A stretch of DNA of 5,496 nucleotides from an uncultured Ruminococcus sp. (GTDB lineage Bacteria > Bacillota > Clostridia > Oscillospirales > CAG-272). The DNA is taken from NCBI GenBank assembly GCA_902783905.1, contig CACZSP010000020.1:1-5496 (forward strand). Direction: 5' to 3'. The notes under the pieces were generated by a model, which was not told the origin of the DNA, did not search any database, and worked only from the letters and a program-made list of their open reading frames with translations. Positions within the stretch are counted from its first letter, which is position 1. Each line of letters starts with the position of its first letter. Shown here piece after piece: positions 1-5,496 of this stretch. Position numbers and translations under genes: made by a program.

Positions 1-408
1 GGCGGTATCATGGTCGTCAATATGAATATGCATTCGGACGGGGACGGAGCCATAAATCAGCACCTGACCGACACGATTTTGTCGGTTTTTCCGTACGCGT
101 CGGAGATCGACGTTCAGAACTGGTCGGGGAGGGAACTGTTCGCGTCGGCAGAAGCCGATCCGGCCGAGCTGCTTTCGGAATATCTTGAAAAGAACCCGGA
201 CGGAGAGCTTTCGTCTCTCTTTTCAAGGATGTCCTCGCGGCTGAAAAAAAGCGAAGACGCCGGCACCCGTCCGCTGACCGACGACCGAGCGCCTGTCGAA
301 ATGCTCGGAATGAAAATGATCGACGCCATCATCTCTGAGGAAATGAGCTATTACAAGGGCGTCTTCCGCGAAAAAGGAATAAAAGGAATAATCGAATCGG
401 TTTCATAA
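1..408 (+). CDS. Spermidine-synthase-like protein, C-terminal part (5' end outside window)
   Basis: The frame is open from the first base, so this is the last 135 codons of a longer gene; the ATG at position 10 is probably internal. The visible part opens with GGIMVVNMNM, which fits a core beta-strand of the Rossmann-like methyltransferase fold shared by spermidine synthases. It continues with a QHLTDTILSVFP helix and a strand leading to ELFAS. Near the end is LTDDRAPVE (bases 274-300), a C-terminal signature of spermine/spermidine synthase-like proteins, including those fused to membrane transporter domains in Clostridia. The family transfers aminopropyl groups from decarboxylated S-adenosylmethionine to putrescine, but many distant members have no proven substrate. 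The catalytic Asp and the substrate-binding loops lie upstream and cannot be checked, nor can any membrane fusion. The stop codon is 14 bases before the next gene and overlaps its ribosome binding site, so the two are probably cotranscribed. The family call is fairly sure; the exact activity is not. Confidence 0.75.
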   Translation, partial: GGIMVVNMNMHSDGDGAINQHLTDTILSVFPYASEIDVQNWSGRELFASAEADPAELLSEYLEKNPDGELSSLFSRMSSRLKKSEDAGTRPLTDDRAPVEMLGMKMIDAIISEEMSYYKGVFREKGIKGIIESVS

Positions 409-414
409 AGGAGA
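407..414 (+). promoter_or_regulatory. Ribosome binding site overlapping the upstream stop codon
   Basis: AAAGGAGA is a strong Shine-Dalgarno match whose GGAG core ends 9 bases before the ATG at 423. Its first two bases belong to the TAA stop codon of the spermidine-synthase-like gene. This fixes the start of the esterase gene and suggests that ribosomes ending on the first gene help begin the second. Confidence 0.85.
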
Positions 415-422
415 TTTTTGCC

Positions 423-1622
423 ATGTCGCTTACCGACCGGCCGCTCGTCGACGAGCGGATGCTGCAGATCACACGGTACGAACTGCTGGGCGAGCTGCCC
501 GATCCGTTCACGTCGGACAGCGGGAAAAGACTGACCGATCCGTCCGAATGGGCGGAAAGAAGGGAGGAGATCTACCGCACGGCGATCGAACTGCAGTACG
601 GAACGATGCCTCCGGCTCCCGAATTTCTCGAGGTCGAAACGCTTTACCGCGGAGGCAGGGAAAACAGTTACAAAATTCATACGGGAACCCGCGAGAATCC
701 GGTGTCCTTCCGGCTCAAGCTGATCCTTCCGCCCGAAGCGCAGGGAGCAAAGCCGCAGCAGGTCCCTGTCATCGTGGACGGCGATCTCTGCTTCGGATAC
801 GTCACGCGCAACGACTGGATAGACGCCGCGCTGTCGCAGGGGGTCGCGTGGGCGCTCTTCGACAGGACCGAGCTCGCCCACGATATAAAAAACGAGGAAA
901 GAGCGTCCGCGGGCGCGCTTTACCGCACCTATCCCGATTACACCTTCGGCGCGCTCGGCGCCTGGGCATGGGGATATTCGAGAGTCGTCGACGCGCTTGA
1001 GATAATCGGAAAAACCGATCCCTCCTGCATTGCTTTTTCCGGACATTCCCGCGGAGGGAAAACGGCGGCTCTGGCCGGCGCGCTCGATACGCGCGCGGCG
1101 ATAGTCAATCCGAACGAGACCTGCGCCGGGGCCTGCGCATGCTACCGCGTGCATCTCGAGGGAAGATACGCGGGCAACGAACCGAAAAGGAGCGAAACGC
1201 TGGCGGATCTGCACCGCAATTTCCCGTTCTGGATCGGACCCGGAATGGCGGATTACACGCAGCGCGAAAACGAACTGCCCTTCGACTGCCATTATCTCAA
1301 AGCGATGATCGCGCCGCGTACGCTGTTCGTTTCGGAGGCCGCCGGAGACCTGTGGGGAAACCCGGTGGGATCGTATATCACCACGAAAGCCGCCGCCGAG
1401 GTGTTCCGTTTCCTCGGAGCCGAAAACGAGCTCTACTGGTATTACAGACCCGGTTTTCACGCGCACAACGTCGAGGACGTGGAAATGCTCGTGCGGCTGA
1501 TACTGAAAAAATACTGCGGCAAAGACAGCATCGATACCTCGCGCTTTTTCAATCTTCCGTTCGAATTCAGCGACGCGGAACTCCGGCGGGCGATCCCCTG
1601 GGAAGCCCCCGGCAGCGTCTGA
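423..1622 (+). CDS. CE15-like (glucuronoyl esterase-type) alpha/beta hydrolase
   Basis: This 399-residue protein has the landmarks of carbohydrate esterase family 15 in order. They are an N-terminal W-RRREI-like stretch (SEWAERREEIYRTAIELQYG, residues 41-60), a nucleophile elbow FSGHSRGGK (205-213) with likely catalytic Ser209, NPNETCAGACACYR (229-242) with Glu232 where CE15 enzymes have their catalytic acid, LPFDCHYLKAMIAPRTL (285-301), a GDLWGNP segment (308-314), and FHAHN (345-349) with His346 or His348 as catalytic base. CE15 enzymes hydrolyse esters between glucuronic acid and lignin alcohols or methanol. Two things differ from typical members: the usual GCSRNGK is GHSRGGK, and the usual ESG-GG after the acid is ETCAGAC. 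No signal peptide or membrane segment is visible, so it should be cytoplasmic, unlike the secreted biomass enzymes. The true substrate may therefore be a small imported uronate ester or something else. The ATG at 423 is supported by a strong ribosome binding site. The fold and family resemblance are well supported; the reaction is inferred. Confidence 0.8.
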   Translation: MSLTDRPLVDERMLQITRYELLGELPDPFTSDSGKRLTDPSEWAERREEIYRTAIELQYGTMPPAPEFLEVETLYRGGRENSYKIHTGTRENPVSFRLKLILPPEAQGAKPQQVPVIVDGDLCFGYVTRNDWIDAALSQGVAWALFDRTELAHDIKNEERASAGALYRTYPDYTFGALGAWAWGYSRVVDALEIIGKTDPSCIAFSGHSRGGKTAALAGALDTRAAIVNPNETCAGACACYRVHLEGRYAGNEPKRSETLADLHRNFPFWIGPGMADYTQRENELPFDCHYLKAMIAPRTLFVSEAAGDLWGNPVGSYITTKAAAEVFRFLGAENELYWYYRPGFHAHNVEDVEMLVRLILKKYCGKDSIDTSRFFNLPFEFSDAELRRAIPWEAPGSV

Positions 1623-1668
1623 CGGACCGTTATTCCAATAAAAAAATCAGAAAAAAGAGGTCAACCCG

Positions 1669-2526
1669 ATGTTTGAACATTTTTTTGATTACAAGTACGT
1701 TTTCGAAGCAAACGGATACGACGGCAGGGATCTGCTCTCGCCTCTGCATATGACGATCACCGCCGTCTCGCTGATCCTCATCGGACTGCTGGCGTGGCTT
1801 TTGCGTAAGACGCCTGAAAAGAAGATTCAGACGTATATGAAGATCCTTTTCTGCTGGCTCGTTTTCCTCGAGGTCTTCGAGATGGTGTGGGAGAACATCG
1901 GAGACGGCGCCGCCGGTCTCGGATACAATTACGCCGGGAATCTGCCGCTTTACACCTGCTCTCTTTTCTGGATGCTGCTTCCTTTCGCCGCCTGGGGAAA
2001 GGGAAGATGGCGCCGTATCGCCACCGCGTTCATTACCAATATTTCGCTGTTTGCCGGGCTTGCGAATTTCGTTTATCTCAACGCCCTGCGTCACTACCCG
2101 TTTTTCTCGATGGGAGCGATACTCAGCTTCTCCTATCACTTCTGGATGGTGTTCACGGCGGTCCTTCTGCTTGCGACCGGTTACCACAAACCGGCTTGGA
2201 GCGATATACTTCATTCGATGTACGTGATCTGGGCTTTCTCGGTCATAGTGATACCCGCCAATTTCATCATCTACAAATACAGCGACAAAACGGTCGACTA
2301 CATGCTTTACATGCACGGAAACGAACTGCCCGTCCTGCGTGACATCGCCAATTTCTTTGCCGACAGAGGCATGCTTCTCGTTTTCTCGCTGATAGCGGCA
2401 ACCCTCGGGTACGGACTGGTATCGCTTATCACATACGGGATCGTCTGCGGCATATCGGCGATCTGCCGCGCGTTCGGAAAGCTTTCGCGTAAGGGGCCGG
2501 AAGGAAAGGAAAAAACGCCCGCCTGA
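1669..2526 (+). CDS. YwaF/TIGR02206-type (TMEM164-like) integral membrane protein
   Basis: The 285-residue product has about seven hydrophobic segments (roughly residues 26-45, 58-76, 92-109, 116-138, 146-170, 182-203 and 234-261). It starts with a short aromatic N-terminus and ends in a charged Lys/Arg-rich tail, so it is a polytopic inner-membrane protein. The segment NLPLYTCS (91-98) resembles the LPL-x-CS motif of the YwaF/TIGR02206 family, which is related to animal TMEM164. SFSYHFWMVF (153-162) carries a His in a following segment. Cys97 and His157 lie 60 residues apart, near the spacing I recall for the catalytic Cys and His reported for human TMEM164, an acyltransferase that builds ether phospholipids. 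Bacterial members are mostly uncharacterised, so lipid acyl transfer is a hypothesis. The ATG at 1669 follows AGAGG (1656-1660) at 8 bases. The 46-base gap before it is A-rich and shows no terminator. Family membership is likely; function is open. Confidence 0.72.
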   Translation: MFEHFFDYKYVFEANGYDGRDLLSPLHMTITAVSLILIGLLAWLLRKTPEKKIQTYMKILFCWLVFLEVFEMVWENIGDGAAGLGYNYAGNLPLYTCSLFWMLLPFAAWGKGRWRRIATAFITNISLFAGLANFVYLNALRHYPFFSMGAILSFSYHFWMVFTAVLLLATGYHKPAWSDILHSMYVIWAFSVIVIPANFIIYKYSDKTVDYMLYMHGNELPVLRDIANFFADRGMLLVFSLIAATLGYGLVSLITYGIVCGISAICRAFGKLSRKGPEGKEKTPA

Positions 2527-2546
2527 CGCGGGTCGCGGATATATCG

Positions 2547-4775
2547 ATGAAAAAACTTCCGAAGGGCTATTACGCCGTTCTTCCGCCCGACGCGGCGGAA
2601 GGGGCGGAAAGCATCCTTTTCCGCGGCGAGGAGTTTGCCGCCGAGCCCGGAGTCAATCTGTTTTTCTCGCCCGCTGAGGCGGCCGCGGCGGCGACCGAAA
2701 TTCCGGACGAAATAATCGCGGGACTTCCTTACGACTCGTTTTGCGCGCCTGTCGTGATTTTTTCGGAAGGAGAGCACAAAATCGACGGAACGAATCTTTC
2801 GCGCCCGGTCGTTCTTCTCGGAACCAAAGCGGGAATCGATCCGAATCTTCCGGCACCCCGTGGCGAGGCTCCCGGACTTAATCCCGAAAGAGGAGACGGC
2901 GAGTCGGTACTCACCGGGTCATTTTACCGTGGAGTCTGCACGCTGTCGGGAGACGAAATGACCTATCTTCTCGTCGACGGTTTTTCCTGCGCGCAGGCGA
3001 GATTCACCGACGGACGGAACAGCGGAGGGGAGGCGTTTCTCTCCTTCAGGAATATGATCCATCTGAGCCACTGCGGGAAGAATCTTTTCGCCTTCGGTTC
3101 CCCGTCCGCCGAGGGCGGTATACGGCGCCGGATCGAAATGATCAATCAGCGGCTGTCGGATTTCGACGATCTGGATTACGGCGGAATGTTCATGCGCGTC
3201 TGCCCTTCGAAACTGACGGTAAAAGGACTCGTTTACGAAAAGACCTGCCAGCTTTTCGGTTTTTCCGATCTGCCTCGGGAGCTGCCCGGCTGTCCCGCGA
3301 ACGAAGAACTCGCCGAATACGAAATAACCGATTCCTATTTCGGAGAGCTTTCCGGCGACAGGGAATTCTGCACCGGATCGCTCCCGGCGGACAGAGCCGT
3401 CAGCGTGACGGTAAGCCGCTGCACCTTTGCCGACGCCTCGATGCAGGGGCGTCCGCCGGTCTCGGTTTACGTGTCCCCCGGGTCCCGTCTGACAATAAAC
3501 GACTGCGTATTTTCGGATTCGAGAGACAATCCCGGTCCCGCGGTTCTTCTGACCGGAGAGGGAGGGGAAGTCGATATCGTCGGATGCGAATTCAGCGGCT
3601 TTGCGTCGGAAACGGAAAGGGAACTGCCGGCGGGAACGTCGGCTCCGTCGGTTATTCGGTTAAGGCCGGGTAAAAGCGGGACAGACGACCCGCATACCGT
3701 TCTCGATCCAGGAGAAGCCGATTTTTCTGCGCTTGACAGTCAATACGCCGGAAAGACGGTCAGCTGGGGAGATTTGCACGTTCACACCGCCTGCGGAGGA
3801 ACGAGCGACGGAAAGACTCCGATGAAGGATTTCCCCGCGGCAATGGACGCGCTCGGCGTGGATTTCTGCGCCGTCGTCGATCACCGGCAGATGCGTGGTT
3901 TCTTCCTTCCCGAGTGGGACGAAAAGAGATTCATTATCGGGACGGAGCCGGGAACGCGCATCACCGATCTCAATTCCTGCAGACACGGAATGTCGGGCGT
4001 TCACTACAATATGCTTTTCCCGCACAAGTATTCGCTTGCACTGGTGCTTGCGAATTTCCCGGAATTCGAATTCCGCGGGGACGAGCTGACGGGATCCTTC
4101 AAATACCCGAAATTCACGAAGGAGCGCTTTGCCGAGCTGACGGCTTTCGTCAGATCGATCGGCGGGATCATGGTGCATCCTCATCCGAAAACGATGCTTT
4201 CGTCGGACGATCCGACCGATTACAGCTTCGGAGACGGAACATTCCTCGAAACGATCTACGTGACGCCTTCGTCGCACGCCTCCTTCAAAAACTACCGGCT
4301 GTGGACCGAGCTGCTCGGGCTCGGGATCCACGTTTACGCGAGCGGAGGTTCCGACACCCACGGAGCCGTATCCAACAAGGCGGTGGCGGCGTTCTACACG
4401 AAGGAAAAAAGCGGAGACGCCTTTTTCAGGACTATGAGGAGCGGCGATTTCACCGTCGGAAATTACGGTATACAGATGACTCTCGGCGGACTGCCCGCCG
4501 GTTCCGAAACGGTCGGGGGCGCCGGGGAAACGCTTCTTGTGCGGGTTCCCGACGTATTTCCGCCGTCGGTAAGAGCCGGTACGGCGTACGAACTGAGAGT
4601 GTATACCGACAAAGGACTCGCTTTTTCCGGAAGCTTCGACGGAACTCCCGGTCAGTCGGTCGCCCTTGTGACGGAGGAGCGGAAGTTTTACCGTGCCGAA
4701 GTTTACGACGCGACTCACGGCTATCCCGTCGCGATCTGCAATCCCGTCTGGACCGACGGAAAGATAACGAAATAA
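2547..4775 (+). CDS. Beta-helix-like region fused to a PHP-domain (CehA/McbA-type) metallohydrolase
   Basis: This 742-residue protein has three parts. Residues about 1-390 look like a right-handed beta-helix: an early APVVIFSEGEHKIDG stretch of pectate-lyase-like style, then rungs repeating every 27-29 residues with aromatic positions at SYF (263-265), RCTF (291-294), DCVF (319-322) and GCEF (346-349). Residues about 405-645 form a PHP phosphoesterase domain with the expected metal ligands: DLHVHT (His411, His413), VVDH (Asp445, His446), GTE (Glu467), GVHYN (His486), MVHPHP (His544, His546) and GSDTHG (Asp603, His605). Residues about 650-742 form a small beta domain ending in RAEVYDATHGYP...NPVW, like the tail of CehA/McbA-family metallohydrolases. 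The PHP superfamily cleaves phosphoester and other bonds with bound metals; the substrate here is unknown. No signal peptide is visible. The start at 2547 has only a weak GGA (2537-2539) seven bases upstream and lies 20 bases after the membrane-protein gene, so translation may depend partly on the upstream gene. The metallohydrolase call is strong; the beta-helix call is moderate. Confidence 0.85.
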   Translation: MKKLPKGYYAVLPPDAAEGAESILFRGEEFAAEPGVNLFFSPAEAAAAATEIPDEIIAGLPYDSFCAPVVIFSEGEHKIDGTNLSRPVVLLGTKAGIDPNLPAPRGEAPGLNPERGDGESVLTGSFYRGVCTLSGDEMTYLLVDGFSCAQARFTDGRNSGGEAFLSFRNMIHLSHCGKNLFAFGSPSAEGGIRRRIEMINQRLSDFDDLDYGGMFMRVCPSKLTVKGLVYEKTCQLFGFSDLPRELPGCPANEELAEYEITDSYFGELSGDREFCTGSLPADRAVSVTVSRCTFADASMQGRPPVSVYVSPGSRLTINDCVFSDSRDNPGPAVLLTGEGGEVDIVGCEFSGFASETERELPAGTSAPSVIRLRPGKSGTDDPHTVLDPGEADFSALDSQYAGKTVSWGDLHVHTACGGTSDGKTPMKDFPAAMDALGVDFCAVVDHRQMRGFFLPEWDEKRFIIGTEPGTRITDLNSCRHGMSGVHYNMLFPHKYSLALVLANFPEFEFRGDELTGSFKYPKFTKERFAELTAFVRSIGGIMVHPHPKTMLSSDDPTDYSFGDGTFLETIYVTPSSHASFKNYRLWTELLGLGIHVYASGGSDTHGAVSNKAVAAFYTKEKSGDAFFRTMRSGDFTVGNYGIQMTLGGLPAGSETVGGAGETLLVRVPDVFPPSVRAGTAYELRVYTDKGLAFSGSFDGTPGQSVALVTEERKFYRAEVYDATHGYPVAICNPVWTDGKITK

Positions 4776-4783
4776 AAGGTTTT

Positions 4784-4818
4784 GGGGCTGCTAAAAAGGT
4801 TGACTTTTTAGTAGCCTC
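4784..4818 (+). terminator. Terminator-like hairpin after the PHP gene
   Basis: The arms at 4786-4798 and 4804-4816 pair over 13 positions with one G-T wobble around a five-base loop (GTTGA), and weaker pairs extend outward. The left arm carries an A5 tract and the right arm a T5 tract, so the hairpin could end transcription from either side. A T6 run follows shortly after, at about 4824. It begins 8 bases after the operon's last stop codon and is the best candidate for the transcript end. Confidence 0.65.
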
Positions 4819-4928
4819 GCGATATTTTTTCGAAGCAGATACGTCTGGCGCGAAGCCTCCGACGGTACCGTAGCAAAATCGATTATCCGGTGCCTCTTTC
4901 GATTCAGATATCTTATCGTTCGGCTAGT

Positions 4929-5004
4929 CCTCATCCGGTTTTTCCGCCGGCATGGAAATCAAATTGCCGGCTTGGAAAAACCACCTTCTCCATCCGGAGA
5001 AGGC
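4929..5004. repeat. Palindromic intergenic repeat, copy A
   Basis: The unit starts with CCTCATCCGG and contains two stem-loops. The first pairs GGTTTTTCC (4937-4945) plus GCCGGCA (4946-4952) with TGCCGGC (4965-4971) plus GGAAAAACC (4974-4982), with only a two-base TT bulge and a 12-base loop. The second is a perfect eight-pair hairpin, CCTTCTCC (4984-4991) with GGAGAAGG (4996-5003), around ATCC. The same opening and closing blocks recur in copy B 97 and 70 bases downstream. The form resembles dispersed palindromic repeats of Clostridia; no coding role is seen. Confidence 0.6.
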
Positions 5005-5025
5005 AGAAATTACAGTCACGGAACC

Positions 5026-5074
5026 CCTCATCCGGCGGCGCGTACGCGCGACACCAACTCCCGGCGGAGAAGGC
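5026..5074. repeat. Palindromic intergenic repeat, copy B (shorter, diverged)
   Basis: It shares CCTCATCCGG (5026-5035) at one end and GGAGAAGGC (5066-5074) at the other with copy A. In place of A's long first stem it has the perfect 12-base palindrome GCGCGTACGCGC (5038-5049). The second stem is damaged: the left arm reads CCAACTCC where copy A has CCTTCTCC, leaving an inner CTCC/GGAG pairing around CGGC. A further TCATCCGG at 5088-5095 may be a remnant of a third copy. Confidence 0.55.
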
Positions 5075-5171
5075 TAAGACGCGGCGGTCATCCGGGTGCA
5101 GCTGGCGTTGATGAAAGCTTGTCGTTATTGGTATTTATAACTTGTTTGAAACCGCTTGCTTTATCCCGTAG

Positions 5172-5194
5172 GGGAGGACCTTTACGGTCCTCCC
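5172..5194. repeat. Nine-pair perfect hairpin
   Basis: GGGAGGACC (5172-5180) pairs fully with GGTCCTCCC (5186-5194) around the loop TTTAC. No T-run follows, so it does not look like an ordinary intrinsic terminator. It opens the run of closely spaced stem-loops that continues to 5354. Confidence 0.6.
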
Positions 5195-5204
5195 GCAAAT
5201 GACC

Positions 5205-5260
5205 GAAAGCGTTTACAGGTCCGTTCGTGGCACCGGGTGCACGGGTGCCCCAAACGTTTC
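5205..5260. repeat. Nested stem-loop
   Basis: GAAAGCGTTT (5205-5214) pairs with AAACGTTTC (5252-5260) over nine pairs with one bulged G. Inside it, GGCACC (5229-5234) pairs with GGTGCC (5244-5249). The internal GGTCC (5218-5222) could compete with the GGTCC arm of the preceding hairpin. Confidence 0.45.
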
Positions 5261-5282
5261 CGAAGGCGCAACCGGCCACTCT

Positions 5283-5320
5283 CGGGAGCGTTAAAAAAGT
5301 CTGCTTTTTTAACGCCCCCG
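5283..5320. terminator. Bidirectional terminator-like hairpin
   Basis: GCGTTAAAAAAG (5288-5299) pairs perfectly with CTTTTTTAACGC (5304-5315) around the loop TCTG. Beyond one A/C mismatch the stem extends by GGG/CCC. With an A6 tract on one arm and a T6 tract on the other, it has the form of a terminator readable from both strands. No gene immediately next to it needs one, so it could equally be a repeat of the same family as the hairpins at 4784 and 5446. Confidence 0.5.
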
Positions 5321-5354
5321 CAAAATCGGCGGACGGGAATCCGCCGATTTTGCG
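5319..5354. repeat. Fifteen-pair perfect hairpin
   Basis: The arms at 5319-5333 and 5340-5354 are perfectly complementary over 15 positions (CGCAAAATCGGCGGA and its complement) around the six-base loop CGGGAA. It is the longest perfect stem in the window. It abuts the hairpin ending at 5320, sharing two bases with it, so the two could stack or compete. No T-run follows directly. Confidence 0.6.
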
Positions 5355-5362
5355 CGAGAATT

Positions 5363-5416
5363 ACGTTTTTTGCATCTCTACAGTTCGATTTTTCGCTGAA
5401 AAACGAGCAAAAACGT
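5363..5416. repeat. A/T-tract stem-loop with inner hairpin
   Basis: ACGTTTTTTGC (5363-5373) pairs with GCAAAAACGT (5407-5416) with one bulged T. Inside, TTTTTC (5389-5394) pairs with GAAAAA (5398-5403) around GCT. The pairing is A/T-rich and could partly reflect base composition, so confidence is low. Confidence 0.35.
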
Positions 5417-5445
5417 CGCGGTCTCGCGGCGAGCAATTACTCGAC

Positions 5446-5484
5446 GGCTCGTTAAAAAACCGCGAAGCGAGTTTTTTAACAGCC
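5446..5484. terminator. Terminator-like hairpin near the window edge
   Basis: GTTAAAAAAC (5451-5460) pairs perfectly with GTTTTTTAAC (5471-5480), and GGCT (5446-5449) with AGCC (5481-5484) across one bulged C. The loop holds a small CGC-GAA-GCG stem. The design, with an A-tract in the left arm and a T-tract in the right, matches the hairpins at 4784 and 5283. It may terminate transcription from either side, including from a gene beyond the window. Confidence 0.5.
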
Positions 5485-5496
5485 TCCTACGGACTA

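Larger units (their letters stand above)
4776..5496. other. Gene-free tract dense in inverted repeats
   Basis: About 720 bases without a credible gene on either strand. The few open frames are short, cross several strong hairpins, have no convincing ribosome binding site and resemble no family. In order, the tract holds a terminator-like hairpin; a stretch (about 4820-4928) with only short palindromes, such as ACGGTACCGT at 4862-4871 and AGATATCT at 4906-4913; two diverged palindromic repeats; an AT-richer spacer (about 5105-5165); then a near-continuous series of stem-loops to the window edge. A gene could begin just beyond the right edge. Confidence 0.7.

Noticed and set aside
351..1466. 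Long open frame on the minus strand (about 371 codons) opposite the esterase gene
   Set aside because: It lies almost wholly opposite the CE15-like gene, whose family motifs are clear. The minus-strand product is rich in Arg and Gly, resembles no family, and is what GC-rich codon use gives in an antisense frame.
1623..1668. Terminator or promoter between the esterase and membrane-protein genes
   Set aside because: The gap is A-rich but has no stem-loop followed by a T-run and no recognisable -35/-10 pair; it contains only the ribosome binding site.
3660..4718. Long open frame on the minus strand (about 352 codons) opposite the PHP domain
   Set aside because: The + strand here encodes a complete set of PHP metal-binding motifs. 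The antisense product is low in recognisable structure and is best explained as a shadow.
5108..5141. Possible promoter in the AT-richer spacer (TTGATG with TATTTA or TATAAC downstream)
   Set aside because: TATTTA at 18 bases matches the -10 consensus poorly, while the better TATAAC is 22 bases away, outside the usual spacing; no gene follows.
4929..5354. CRISPR array
   Set aside because: Repeats here are palindromic, of unequal length and only two clear copies, with no regular spacers and no cas genes.
4890..5455. Short open frames in the gene-free tract (such as 4890-5111, 4972-5202, 5156-5455, and 5182-5436 on the minus strand)
   Set aside because: They overlap one another and run through perfect hairpins and palindromic repeats. 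They lack good ribosome binding sites and give Arg/Ser-rich products with no family resemblance.

Overview
The window looks like part of a moderately GC-rich Bacillota genome, most likely an uncultured member of the Clostridia. This rests on AAAGGAG-type ribosome binding sites, a YwaF/TMEM164-type membrane protein, a CE15-like esterase, and intergenic hairpins and palindromic repeats of a style I associate with gut Clostridia. The taxonomy is inference; no marker gene is present.

Positions 1-4775 hold four protein genes, all on the + strand with short gaps (14, 46 and 20 bases), so they probably form one operon. They are: the 3' end of a spermidine-synthase-like gene (1-408, its start lies outside the window); a complete CE15-like alpha/beta hydrolase with a recognisable Ser-Glu-His triad and no signal peptide (423-1622); a polytopic membrane protein of the YwaF/TIGR02206/TMEM164 type (1669-2526); and a 742-residue protein joining an N-terminal beta-helix-like region to a C-terminal PHP metallohydrolase domain of the CehA/McbA type (2547-4775). 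No terminator or convincing promoter lies between them. A hairpin directly after the last stop codon (4784-4818) is the likely end of the transcript.

Positions 4776-5496 contain no gene I can support. The tract is packed with inverted repeats: two diverged copies of one palindromic repeat (4929-5004 and 5026-5074), several strong stem-loops in a row (5172-5354), and three hairpins of one design (A-tract in the left arm, T-tract in the right arm) at 4784-4818, 5283-5320 and 5446-5484. It may be a mobile-element-like repeat cluster, a group of bidirectional terminators, or a structured RNA.

How the genes cooperate is not clear. The esterase and the PHP protein are both hydrolases with possible carbohydrate connections (CE15 enzymes cleave glucuronate esters; beta-helices often bind polysaccharides), and the membrane protein may be a lipid acyltransferase relative. 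A shared role in modifying or recycling a glycan or lipid conjugate is speculation. No defence system, CRISPR array, tRNA, rRNA or transposase gene was seen.
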